DNA of 64,000 nucleotides from positions 186,001-250,000 of the forward strand of contig JAQWGI010000036.1 of NCBI GenBank assembly GCA_029238315.1, written 5' to 3'. The translations under genes and the position numbers were made by a program. Position 1 is the first letter of the stretch, and each line of letters opens with the position of its first letter. The notes under the pieces are model-generated. The model worked only from the letters and a program-made list of their open reading frames with translations. It made no database searches and was not told where the DNA came from. Source of the DNA: Polaribacter sp. GTDB lineage: Bacteria > Bacteroidota > Bacteroidia > Flavobacteriales > Flavobacteriaceae. Shown piece by piece: positions 50,989 to 58,663 of this stretch.

Positions 50989-51831
50989 ATGAATAATATT
51001 GGAATGAAAATGAATACAATTGGTAGAGTATTCTTATTTATAATATCATATTTTATTATTGTTGGAATATTTCAATATGTTGGAAGTTTAATTGCTGGAG
51101 TTGACTTTACAAATCTTGAATATAAAGAAAATTCCACGGAACAATTAATTATTAGTGTATTTGATTTGGTCGGCACTTTTTTAATTATTTGGCTATTTAT
51201 GAAATTTGTAGATAAAGAAGATTTTATTGAACTTGGATTTCAAACCAAAAATAGATTGAAAGAATTTATTACTGGAATTATTATTGGTTTAATAATAATG
51301 CTAATAGGATATTTTATTCTTATTTATTTTGAGGAGATTTTTTTTATAGAAGTAAATTTTGATTTTAACGAATTGATAAAGTCAATTTTACTCTTTACGA
51401 TTGTAGCTATTGTTGAGGAAACTCTTTGTCGAGGCTATATTTTAAAAAATATAATGAGTTCATTTAATAAATATATAGCTCTTATTAGTTCTTCAATTCT
51501 ATTTTCTCTTATGCACGCATTTAATCCAAATGTTGACTCATTTTCTTTATTTGCATTATTCTTGGCAGGAATTGTTTTAGGATTATCTTATATATATACC
51601 AAAAATTTATGGTTTCCAATTGCAATGCATTTAAGTTGGAATTTATTTCAAACACTTCTTGGATTTAATGTTAGTGGTCAAGATACTTATTCAATTGTTG
51701 AATTTAAGACAAATCAAAGTAATTTAATAAATGGCGGAGCTTTTGGATTTGAGGGCTCGTATTTATCAATAATAGCTGAAATTATAACTATAATCGGAAT
51801 TGGAATATATTACAATAGAAAAAAAAACTAA
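50989..51831 (+). CDS. cassette gene: CPBP family intramembrane metalloprotease
   Basis: This 280-residue inner-membrane protein has about eight helices and the CAAX-protease/bacteriocin-processing (CPBP) motifs: EETLCRGYILKN (EExxxR), FSLMHAFNPN with the first histidine, and HLSWNLFQ (HxxxN). Such enzymes are putative intramembrane proteases, some linked to bacteriocin immunity. It is the last unit of the array; its stop is inside the imperfect 3' box TAACCACAAC. A terminator-like stem follows at 51896. Confidence 0.87.
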   Translation: MNNIGMKMNTIGRVFLFIISYFIIVGIFQYVGSLIAGVDFTNLEYKENSTEQLIISVFDLVGTFLIIWLFMKFVDKEDFIELGFQTKNRLKEFITGIIIGLIIMLIGYFILIYFEEIFFIEVNFDFNELIKSILLFTIVAIVEETLCRGYILKNIMSSFNKYIALISSSILFSLMHAFNPNVDSFSLFALFLAGIVLGLSYIYTKNLWFPIAMHLSWNLFQTLLGFNVSGQDTYSIVEFKTNQSNLINGGAFGFEGSYLSIIAEIITIIGIGIYYNRKKN

Positions 51832-51895
51832 CCACAACAAAGAACTGAGTTAAAAAACAACTATTTTCTTCATTAATTTTATTCATTAGTCTTCT

Positions 51896-51930
51896 AAGCT
51901 TAAAAACTCCTTTTAAGCTTTTTTCTTGTT
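51896..51930 (+). terminator. terminator after the CPBP gene
   Basis: AAGCTTAAAA (51896-51905) pairs with TTTTAAGCTT (51911-51920) around ACTCC, followed by TTTTCTTGTT and more T residues. Confidence 0.75.
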
Positions 51931-51949
51931 TTTTTTATGGAAGATTTTA

Positions 51950-52436
51950 CTACTTAATTTTCAATACTGAAACAAAACTTGCATCATATGGATTTCCTGA
52001 TTTTGCAATGGCAAAACTTTGTTTTAGTAATTTATTAGAAACCGCTATCAATGCTAATTTCTTACTCTTACCTTTATTTACTATTCGTTCATAAATCTCT
52101 CTACAGCCTTTGTTTTGTTTACAAGCTGTAAATGAACATAGAAATAAAAGGTTTCTTAATTTCCGATTACCAACCTTACTTATGCTACTGCTACCTCTTA
52201 CATTACTTCAAAACTCTCTTGTTGTTGGTGTAATTCCTATATAACGGCATAACTGTTTTACGTTTTCAAACTTTTTAAAACCATTTGTTACAACGATTAG
52301 AAATAAGGCTGTTTTAAGAGCAATACCTAGCATACATTGCAATACAGTTAATTGAACTTCTATCTAGTTTTACCAAAGAAAGCAGCTTCAATTCAAGTCC
52401 TTATATTTCTTTATCTAAATACTTTATCGTGCAAGT
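51950..52436 (-). pseudogene. IS110 family transposase remnant (C-terminal part)
   Basis: The minus strand encodes the C-terminal transposase_20 domain of an IS110-family DEDD transposase in broken form. Readable pieces in order are KYLDKEI, stop, GLELKLLSLVKLDR, a 2-bp deletion near 52360, then QCMLGIALKTALFLIVV, VKQLCRYIGITPTTREF, stop (TGA at 52208-52210), SISKVGNRKLRNLLF and LIAVSNKLLKQSFAIAKSG, ending at the TAG at 51950-51952. The N-terminal RuvC-like catalytic half is missing. The element is dead. It lies at the right edge of the cassette array beside a site-like fragment. Confidence 0.85.
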
Positions 52437-52467
52437 AAATCAAGCATAAACCAATTATAAAAATTAG

Positions 52468-52492
52468 TTTTTAGCGCTAAAACACGCAACTT
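52468..52492 (+). repeat. fragment resembling the 3' half of an attC-like site
   Basis: TTTTAGCGCTAAAACACGCAAC (positions 52470-52490 carry TTTAG, GCTAAAACACGCAAC) closely matches the inner 3' half of site D, TTTAGTGCTTAAAACACGCAAC at about 50908-50929. No GTT box follows at the expected distance. It is probably a decayed site, possibly split by the IS110 element. Confidence 0.45.
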
Positions 52493-52527
52493 TCTTTAAA
52501 AAGACATCTTGCAAGTATTTAAGAAAG

Positions 52528-52977
52528 TTACAAAATCTGAGCAGCGTGCGCTTTGGTTTTTACCTTGGTAATAACATCTTCAATAATACCTTTTTCATCT
52601 ATGACAAAAGTAGTTCTATGAATTCCGTCATATTCACGTCCCATAAATTTCTTAGGCCCCCAAACACCAAATGCATTAATTACTGTTTTGTCTTCATCTG
52701 CTAATAACGGAAAAGGCAAATTGTGTTTATCAATCCAATTTTGTTGCTTTTTTGCAGTATCTGCACTAGCGCCTAAAATGGCATATCCTTTAGATAAAAA
52801 AGTTTCATAATTGTCTCTTAAATCGCATGCTTCTGCCGTACAACCTGGTGTACTTGCTTTTGGGTAAAAAAACAACACTAATTTTTTTCCTGTAAAATCA
52901 GTTAACTTTACTGTATTTCCTTTTTCATCTAATGCTTCAAAGTTTGGCGCCTTATCTCCTATTTTTAATGTAGTCAT
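52528..52977 (-). CDS. bcp: thioredoxin-dependent thiol peroxidase (Bcp/PrxQ)
   Basis: Bcp reduces hydrogen and organic peroxides using thioredoxin. From the ATG at 52975-52977 the protein has 149 residues, a normal length, and begins TTLKIGDKAPNF. The active site is KLVLFFYPKASTPGCTAEACDLRD, with the peroxidatic cysteine in TPGCT and the resolving cysteine five residues on (PGCTAEAC). The frame is open to 53046, but a -7 element at 52998-53005 lies inside that extension, so the shorter start is preferred. It diverges from nth. Confidence 0.92.
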   Translation of the reverse strand: MTTLKIGDKAPNFEALDEKGNTVKLTDFTGKKLVLFFYPKASTPGCTAEACDLRDNYETFLSKGYAILGASADTAKKQQNWIDKHNLPFPLLADEDKTVINAFGVWGPKKFMGREYDGIHRTTFVIDEKGIIEDVITKVKTKAHAAQIL

Positions 52978-52997
52978 ATTATTTTTTAGTTTAGCAA

Positions 52998-53005
52998 CAA
53001 ATATA
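52998..53005 (-). promoter_or_regulatory. Bacteroidota-type -7 element for bcp
   Basis: TATATTTG on the minus strand lies 20 bp before the ATG at 52977 and supports that start over the upstream one at 53046. Confidence 0.5.
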
Positions 53006-53062
53006 CAACGTAGCAAAGTATTTTTTTGAGATAAATTAAAATTCATTTCAACTTTAACTTTG

Positions 53063-53070
53063 TAACTTTG
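53063..53070 (+). promoter_or_regulatory. Bacteroidota-type -7 element for nth
   Basis: TAACTTTG matches TAnnTTTG 29 bp before the nth ATG. It is embedded in repeated AACTTTG units (53054-53096). Confidence 0.45.
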
Positions 53071-53099
53071 AAACTCTAAAACTTTGTTACTCCTTTAAA

Positions 53100-53759
53100 A
53101 TGACCAAAAAAGAAAAAGTTCAATTTGTAATTGATACACTGCAAGAAAAATATCCAGAAATTCCAATTCCGTTAGATCATAAAGATCCATATACGCTTTT
53201 GATAGCCGTTTTACTTTCTGCGCAATGTACCGATGTTCGGGTCAATCAAATCACTCCTATTTTATTTGCTAAGGCAGACAACCCTTTTGACATGGTAAAA
53301 ATGACTGTTGAAGAGATTAAAGAAATTATTCGTCCATGTGGTTTATCACCCATGAAAAGTAAAGGCATTTATGGTTTGTCAAAAATATTAATTGAGAAAT
53401 ATGACGGTAAAGTTCCACAAAGTTTTGAAGGCTTAGAAGAATTACCTGCGGTGGGTCACAAAACTGCAGGAGTTGTAATGAGCCAAGCTTTTAATATACC
53501 AGCCTTTCCGGTTGACACACATATTCATCGTTTATTGTATCGTTGGAATTTAACAAATGGAAAAAACGTAGTACAAACAGAAAAGGATGCAAAACGACTA
53601 TTTCCAAAAGAATTGTGGAACGATTTGCACTTGCAAATTATTTGGTACGGTCGCGAGTATTCTCCAGCAAGAGGTTGGAATTTAGAAAATGATATCATCA
53701 CTAAAACTATTGGGCGAAAAGCTGTTTTAGATGCGTATTATAAAAAAGCAACATTTTAA
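53100..53759 (+). CDS. nth: endonuclease III homologue lacking the iron-sulfur cysteines
   Basis: Nth removes oxidised pyrimidines and cuts at the abasic site. The 219-residue protein has the helix-hairpin-helix LEELPAVGHKTAGVVMSQAF with the catalytic lysine and VDTHIHRLLYRW with the catalytic aspartate, and ALLSAQCTDVRVNQ near the start. The C-terminal 4Fe-4S loop (C-x6-C-x2-C-x5-C in E. coli) is gone: the region reads GREYSPARGWNLENDI with no cysteine. The fold and catalytic pair are otherwise intact, so it is probably active. This may be normal for the lineage. Confidence 0.9.
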   Translation: MTKKEKVQFVIDTLQEKYPEIPIPLDHKDPYTLLIAVLLSAQCTDVRVNQITPILFAKADNPFDMVKMTVEEIKEIIRPCGLSPMKSKGIYGLSKILIEKYDGKVPQSFEGLEELPAVGHKTAGVVMSQAFNIPAFPVDTHIHRLLYRWNLTNGKNVVQTEKDAKRLFPKELWNDLHLQIIWYGREYSPARGWNLENDIITKTIGRKAVLDAYYKKATF

Positions 53760-53788
53760 ACAAAAAGAGGATCTCTCCACAACTACTT

Positions 53789-53825
53789 GTCATTTCGAAT
53801 GGAGTAAAACGGAATTGAGAAATCT
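53789..53825. repeat. dispersed intergenic repeat
   Basis: GTCATTTCGAATGGAG (53789-53804) followed by AACGGAATTGAGAAATCT is a short element that recurs between genes in Flavobacteriaceae, as I recall. It lies between nth and a terminator. No function is known. Confidence 0.5.
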
Positions 53826-53868
53826 ACTTTTTTTACTTTATAAGATCCATATTTTTTTAATCAAAAAA

Positions 53869-53888
53869 GCCTTAACATTTGTTAAGGC
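53869..53888. terminator. bidirectional terminator
   Basis: GCCTTAACA (53869-53877) pairs with TGTTAAGGC (53880-53888), with A-run before and T-rich sequence after. It separates nth from the converging sigma-factor operon. Confidence 0.8.
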
Positions 53889-53897
53889 CTTTCTCTC

Positions 53898-54041
53898 TTA
53901 ATTCAAATTCAATTCAATAACTTGGTTAGGTTGCATTTTAATTACTTTTAGTGATTTTGAAAAATTAATTAAAAATTGAATTGTTTCTTTTTTGGGTTGC
54001 TCCCTAAATTCAGGAGACTTTCTTGAGTAAAGTTGCTTCAT
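53898..54041 (-). CDS. small protein downstream of the ECF sigma gene
   Basis: This 47-residue basic protein (MKQLYSRKSPEFREQPKKET and on, ending in PNQVIELNLN) lies 60 bp after the sigma-factor gene on the same strand. The frame is open to 54086, but the ATG at 54039-54041 gives a natural N-terminus. It has no signal peptide or membrane helix, so it is not a classical membrane anti-sigma factor. I do not recognise a domain. I believe similar small proteins follow this sigma factor in related genomes, but cannot check that here. Confidence 0.55.
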   Translation of the reverse strand: MKQLYSRKSPEFREQPKKETIQFLINFSKSLKVIKMQPNQVIELNLN

Positions 54042-54101
54042 ACAATGTGTTTTTAATCCTTGATTATTAATCACATAACGCAACAAATTCCCCTTTAGTA
54101 T

Positions 54102-54689
54102 TTAGTTGACCAAAATAATGTTGTTTTTTTCTATGAGCTTTCTTAAATTAATTAGTGCATAGCGCATTCTACCCAAAGCAGTATTGATGCTTACGCCTGT
54201 GTTTTCAGAAATTTCATTAAAACTCATATCGTTGTACATACGCATCAACAATACTTGTTTTTGCTCTTCTGGCAATTCATTTATCAACGCTTTAACATCC
54301 GCATGAATTTGCTCTTTTATAATTTTTTTTTCAGCATTTAAAACACCGTCACCCAAGACAGAAAAAATATCAAATTCTTCTGTATTTCTAAACTTTGGCA
54401 TTCGATTAGACTTTCTAAAATAATCTATAACTAAATTATGAGCAATACGTAGAAGCCAAGGTAAAAACTTACCTTCTTCATTGTAATTGCCTTTTTTTAA
54501 GGTTCTAATTACTTTTATAAATGTATCTTGAAAAATATCTTCGGTGATGTCTTTATTTTTAACTTTACTATATATAGAGCTAAATAAGCGCTGCTGATGT
54601 CTCTTAATTAATATTTCTAGAGATCCTTCATTACCATGAATATAATTGCTAACTAATTTGCTGTCTGGGATTAAATTATTACGCATCAT
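54102..54689 (-). CDS. ECF-type RNA polymerase sigma factor
   Basis: This 195-residue sigma-70 family protein has only regions 2 and 4, the ECF layout. Region 2 shows SIYSKVKNKDITEDIFQDTFIKVI and FLPWLLRIAHNLVIDYFRKS; region 4 shows LPEEQKQVLLMRMYNDMSFNEI and the helix-turn-helix ENTGVSINTALGRMRYALINLR. No membrane anti-sigma gene follows; only a 47-residue protein does. Target genes cannot be told. A 9-bp stem (54701-54720) lies just upstream of the start and may be part of the leader. Confidence 0.9.
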   Translation of the reverse strand: MMRNNLIPDSKLVSNYIHGNEGSLEILIKRHQQRLFSSIYSKVKNKDITEDIFQDTFIKVIRTLKKGNYNEEGKFLPWLLRIAHNLVIDYFRKSNRMPKFRNTEEFDIFSVLGDGVLNAEKKIIKEQIHADVKALINELPEEQKQVLLMRMYNDMSFNEISENTGVSINTALGRMRYALINLRKLIEKNNIILVN

Positions 54690-54700
54690 AAATTACTTTA

Positions 54701-54720
54701 AGAAAGCAAGATTGCTTTCT
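54701..54720 (-). promoter_or_regulatory. hairpin in the leader of the sigma-factor gene
   Basis: AGAAAGCAA (54701-54709) pairs perfectly with TTGCTTTCT (54712-54720), 12 bp upstream of the sigma-factor start. It could mask or expose the start region. The rest of the 214-bp gap to uvrA shows nothing else I can support. Confidence 0.4.
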
Positions 54721-54903
54721 GGTTTGTACTTGTTTTATAAACAGTTAAAGTAATTTTAAACGATAGGCAGGTAGTTTAATTGATTTATACACCAAATATG
54801 ATGATAATTTCTAAGACAAACAAATTTCTTTCACTTTTTTAAATCAATTTTATGATTTTATTTTCTTAAAAAATGGTATTTTTAACGCTTACTTTTTTTA
54901 GAA

Positions 54904-57690
54904 ATGGCAATAGATTTAAATAGCATAGACCCCAAAGAAAACATCATTATTAAAGGTGCAAATTTGCACAATTTAAAAAACATTGATGTTGTGATTCCAC
55001 GCAACAAACTAGTAGTAATTACGGGCTTGTCTGGATCAGGTAAATCTTCTTTAGCATTTGATACTTTATACGCAGAAGGGCAAAGACGTTATGTAGAGAG
55101 TTTGTCTTCTTATGCGCGCCAGTTTCTAGGCAAATTACACAAACCAAAAGTAGATTTTATCAAAGGAATTGCGCCAGCAATTGCTATTGAACAAAAAGTA
55201 AATGCCACCAACCCAAGATCTACAGTTGGAACTTCTACTGAAATTTATGATTACTTGAAACTACTTTACGCTAGAGTTGGTAAAACATTCTCGCCTGTAT
55301 CTAATTTAGAAGTAAAAAAAGATACCGTTTCTGATGTTATCAATCATATAAAAAAATACGACTTGGGTTCTAAATTATTATTATTAGCACCTGTTTACTT
55401 AGATAAAACAAGAGATTTAAAAACATTACTACATGTTTTTTCTCAGCAAGGCTATGCGAGAATTAAAATGGGTGATGCTATTTTTAGAATTGAAGAATTC
55501 CCTCTAGAAACATATAATAATCAAACACTGGAATTGGTGGTAGATCGAATTGTATTAAAAGACGATGAAGACTTTTACAATCGATTAGCAGATGCCATTC
55601 AAACTGCTTTTTTTGAGGGCAAAGGAACTTGTAAAATAGAAAACTTAAACACTAAAAAAAACACAGAATTTAGCAATAAGTTTGAATTAGATGGTATCAG
55701 TTTTCTTGAACCAAACACACATTTGTTTAGTTTTAATAATCCGTATGGCGCTTGCCCAACATGCGAAGGCTATGGTAATATTATTGGCATCGATGAAGAG
55801 TTGGTCATTCCTAACACAGGATTATCCATCTATGAAGATGCCATTGCTCCTTTTAAAACAGATTCGTTTAGAAAATATAAAGACGATTTAATTTCGCATG
55901 CTTTTGAGTTCGATATTTCCATTCATAAACCATGGTTTGAGTTAACAGCAATACAAAAAACACTCGTTTGGAATGGTAGTAAAAAGTTTAAAGGAATTCA
56001 TCATTTTTTTGAAAAACTAGAAGAAAAAAGCTATAAAATTCAGAATAGAGTTATGCTTTCTCGTTATCGAGGAAAAACACAATGTACCGCTTGTAATGGC
56101 AAACGATTAAGAGAAGAAAGCAATTATGTGAAAATAAACAGCAAAACAATTTCAGATTTAGTGAGCTTACCTATTGATGAATTGGCTACTTTTTTTAAAA
56201 CACTAACGCTAAATAAATATGAATTAAATATTGGAAAACGACTGCTAACAGAAATCAATAACAGAATACAATTTTTATTAAATGTAGGTTTAAGCTACTT
56301 AACCTTAAATAGAACATCAAATACACTCTCTGGCGGAGAAAGTCAACGTATAAATTTAGCAACATCTTTAGGCAGCTCTTTAGTTGGGTCTATGTATATT
56401 TTAGATGAACCTAGTATTGGATTGCACCCAAAAGACACCGAAAGATTGATTGGTGTTTTACAAAATTTACGCGACTTAGGAAATACGGTAATTGTAGTAG
56501 AACATGATGAAGACATCATGAAAATTGCCGATTATATCATTGATATTGGACCAGAAGCAGGAACTTTTGGTGGAAATGTTGTTGCCGATGGGAAATTTAA
56601 AGACATCCTAAAAACCAATTCTTTAACGGCACAATACTTAACCGAAAAGTTAAAAATTGAAACGCCAATAAAACGAAGAAAAGCAACTAATTTTATAGAA
56701 GTAAGAGGTGCAAGAGAACACAATCTAAAGAATATTGATGTTACATTTCCACTTAACAATTTAACCGTAATTACAGGCGTCTCTGGAAGTGGAAAAAGCA
56801 CCTTGGTTAAGAAAATTTTGTATCCAGCTATGCAAAAGAAAATAAATGGTTTTGGAGATAAATTGGGGCAATTTACAGAAATTAAAGGCTCGTTTGATAA
56901 TTTAAAACATATCGAATTTATTGATCAAAATCCAATCGGAAGATCATCCAGATCAAATCCTGTTACCTATATAAAAGCGTATGATGATATTCGTAATTTA
57001 TTTTCGAATCAGAAATTAGCAAAAATCAGAAATTACAAACCAAAACATTTTTCTTTTAATGTAGAAGGCGGTAGATGTGAAGTTTGTAAAGGAGATGGAG
57101 AAGTAACTATTGAGATGCAATTTATGGCAGATGTTCATTTACAATGCGAAGCATGTAACGGAAAACGCTTTAAAAAAGAAGTTTTAGAAATTACTTTTGA
57201 TGGTAAATCTATAGATGATGTTTTAAATGCAACAATAGATGATGCCATTGCTTATTTTGAAGAAAATGAGCAAGGAAAAATTGTAAAGAAATTAAAACCA
57301 CTACAAGATGTTGGTTTAGGCTATGTAAAACTAGGACAATCTTCTTCTACACTTTCTGGAGGTGAAGCACAACGCATAAAATTGGCTTCGTTTCTAGTAA
57401 AAGGAAACACCAAAGACAAAGCTTTATTTATTTTTGACGAACCCACAACTGGGTTGCATTTTCATGATATTAAAAAGCTGCTAAATTCTTTTAATGCTTT
57501 AATTGAAAAAGGCCACTCTATTATTGTAATTGAACACAATATAGAATTGATAAAATGTGCAGATTACATTATTGATTTAGGTCTAGAAGGCGGTAAAAAT
57601 GGAGGAAATCTTATCTTTCAAGGAACTCCTGAAGAATTAGTTTTAAATAAAAAATCATTAACTGCTCCATATTTAAAAGAGAAATTATAA
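54904..57690 (+). CDS. uvrA: excinuclease ABC subunit A
   Basis: UvrA is the damage-sensing ATPase of nucleotide excision repair. The 928-residue product has two ABC halves. Half one: Walker A GLSGSGKSS near residue 42, ESLSSYARQFLG, zinc finger CPTCEGYG and CTACNGKR, signature LSGGESQRI. Half two: GVSGSGKST, zinc module CEVCKGDGE and CEACNGKRF, signature LSGGEAQRIKLAS, then FIFDEPTTGLHFHD. All zinc and nucleotide motifs are intact. Flavobacteria often carry two uvrA paralogues; which this is cannot be decided here. Confidence 0.94.
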   Translation: MAIDLNSIDPKENIIIKGANLHNLKNIDVVIPRNKLVVITGLSGSGKSSLAFDTLYAEGQRRYVESLSSYARQFLGKLHKPKVDFIKGIAPAIAIEQKVNATNPRSTVGTSTEIYDYLKLLYARVGKTFSPVSNLEVKKDTVSDVINHIKKYDLGSKLLLLAPVYLDKTRDLKTLLHVFSQQGYARIKMGDAIFRIEEFPLETYNNQTLELVVDRIVLKDDEDFYNRLADAIQTAFFEGKGTCKIENLNTKKNTEFSNKFELDGISFLEPNTHLFSFNNPYGACPTCEGYGNIIGIDEELVIPNTGLSIYEDAIAPFKTDSFRKYKDDLISHAFEFDISIHKPWFELTAIQKTLVWNGSKKFKGIHHFFEKLEEKSYKIQNRVMLSRYRGKTQCTACNGKRLREESNYVKINSKTISDLVSLPIDELATFFKTLTLNKYELNIGKRLLTEINNRIQFLLNVGLSYLTLNRTSNTLSGGESQRINLATSLGSSLVGSMYILDEPSIGLHPKDTERLIGVLQNLRDLGNTVIVVEHDEDIMKIADYIIDIGPEAGTFGGNVVADGKFKDILKTNSLTAQYLTEKLKIETPIKRRKATNFIEVRGAREHNLKNIDVTFPLNNLTVITGVSGSGKSTLVKKILYPAMQKKINGFGDKLGQFTEIKGSFDNLKHIEFIDQNPIGRSSRSNPVTYIKAYDDIRNLFSNQKLAKIRNYKPKHFSFNVEGGRCEVCKGDGEVTIEMQFMADVHLQCEACNGKRFKKEVLEITFDGKSIDDVLNATIDDAIAYFEENEQGKIVKKLKPLQDVGLGYVKLGQSSSTLSGGEAQRIKLASFLVKGNTKDKALFIFDEPTTGLHFHDIKKLLNSFNALIEKGHSIIVIEHNIELIKCADYIIDLGLEGGKNGGNLIFQGTPEELVLNKKSLTAPYLKEKL

Positions 57691-57749
57691 GTGCTATTTT
57701 AGTTGTAATAAACACTTAATCTTCAAAACATTAAATATTACAAAAGAAA

Positions 57750-57775
57750 AAAATCCTTCTCATATGAGAAGGATT
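57750..57775. terminator. bidirectional terminator between uvrA and tRNA-His
   Basis: AAAATCCTTCTCA (57750-57762) and TGAGAAGGATTTT (57763 onward) form a perfect stem closing on CATATG, flanked by A- and T-runs on both sides. Confidence 0.85.
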
Positions 57776-57783
57776 TTATTTTG

Positions 57784-57857
57784 GGTGGAAGACGGGATTC
57801 GAACCCGCGACCCTCGGTACCACAAACCGATACTCTAACCAACTGAGCTACAACCAC
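57784..57857 (-). tRNA. tRNA-His (anticodon GTG)
   Basis: The minus strand gives GTGGTTG, a D-arm with AGCTCAGTTGGTTAGAG, anticodon arm TCGGT-TTGTGGT-ACCGA with anticodon GTG, and T-arm GCGGG-TTCGAAT-CCCGT. The discriminator is C, and a G precedes position 1 (57858), both typical of tRNA-His. CCA is not encoded. Acceptor pairs 5:68 and 6:67 read T opposite T, which is odd. Confidence 0.9.
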
Positions 57858-57873
57858 CATTTAATTTCGGATG

Positions 57874-57904
57874 CAAATATAATTCAATTTTTAACTTACA
57901 ACAA
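57874..57904 (-). promoter_or_regulatory. promoter for tRNA-His
   Basis: TATATTTG (57881-57874) on the minus strand with TTG about 20 nt upstream fits the Bacteroidota consensus and starts transcription shortly before the tRNA. Confidence 0.55.
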
Positions 57905-57912
57905 AAGAAAAC

Positions 57913-58629
57913 TTAAATTAATTTACTTAAATTTTCTACAGCAACGTAACGCTCTGAGGTAAAACCTTCTGCAGCGTCAACATTAATTAATCTACCTAAA
58001 TCATTTGCTCTATACCCAATACTATCAATAAAATTTTTGCTAGTAATTGGTGTGTCTGGCTCCTTACTTGCAGGGTCAAAAAACTGAGAACTATATGCTT
58101 TTACAGAAGCGATCTTAACATCCATAAAACCAGTAACATCAACTACAAAATCTGGCTCTATATTTTTCCATTGTATGTAATGATATACTTGTTTTGGACG
58201 CCATTTTTCTTGTTGCTTCCCTCCTAATTCTGTTTCAATTTTTAACAATCCACTTAAAAAACAAGCATCAGAAACTAATTTACTTCCTTTCGAATGATCA
58301 ATATGACGGTCATCAATTGCATTGCACAACACAATTTCTGGCTGATATTTACGAATCATTTTTATAATCTCTAATTGATTTGCTTTATCATTGATAAAAA
58401 AACCATCAGCGAAACCAACATTTTCTCTCACAGAAACCCCTAAAATTCTTGCTGCATTTGCAGCTTCAACATCACGTAAATCGGCAGAACCACGGGTTCC
58501 TAGTTCACCACGTGTTAAATCTACAATTCCAACTTTCTTTCCTAAAGAAATTTCTTTTGCAATCGTAGCTCCTGCTCCTAATTCTACATCATCTGGATGC
58601 GCTCCAAAAGCTAATATATCTAGTTTCAT
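57913..58629 (-). CDS. bshB1: bacillithiol biosynthesis deacetylase BshB1
   Basis: BshB1 removes the acetyl group from GlcNAc-malate in bacillithiol synthesis. The 238-residue LmbE-family zinc deacetylase begins MKLDILAFGAHPDDVELGAG with the metal ligands of AHPDDVE, then DLTRGELGTRGS, and DDRHIDHSKGS with the third ligand histidine. YIQWKNIEPDFVVDVT and PFSRGYAL-like later segments match BshB1. bshA and bshC are not in the window. The trans-sulfuration enzyme gene lies 34 bp upstream on the same strand, a sensible sulfur-metabolism pairing. Confidence 0.93.
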   Translation of the reverse strand: MKLDILAFGAHPDDVELGAGATIAKEISLGKKVGIVDLTRGELGTRGSADLRDVEAANAARILGVSVRENVGFADGFFINDKANQLEIIKMIRKYQPEIVLCNAIDDRHIDHSKGSKLVSDACFLSGLLKIETELGGKQQEKWRPKQVYHYIQWKNIEPDFVVDVTGFMDVKIASVKAYSSQFFDPASKEPDTPITSKNFIDSIGYRANDLGRLINVDAAEGFTSERYVAVENLSKLI

Positions 58630-58663
58630 TTATAAAGTGTATTTGTTTTATTTGATAAATTAC

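Larger units (their letters stand above)
46894..51838 (+). mobile_element. integron-like gene-cassette array without integrase (CALIN-like)
   Basis: Five same-strand units are separated by four sites of 131-132 bp. Cut points inferred at G|TT are 46893/46894, 47480/47481, 47981/47982, 49564/49565 and 50949/50950. Each unit begins with bases that are the reverse complement of the box at its own 3' end: GTTGTAATTA with TAATTACAAC, GTTAGGCAC with GTGCCTAAC, GTTACCCAC with GTGGGTAAC, GTTAGGCACA with TGTGCCTAAC, and GTTGTAGTTA with the imperfect TAACCACAAC. This is what integration of circular cassettes at attC sites leaves. Cargo is unrelated between units and metal- or defence-like. No integron integrase is in the window. 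Classification is inference from structure. Confidence 0.7.

Noticed and set aside
46894..51838. Array read as a composite transposon or TIR-flanked elements
   Set aside because: The inverted ends differ from unit to unit, no transposase lies inside the units and no target duplications are seen. Constant 131-132 bp sites with fixed spacers fit attC better.
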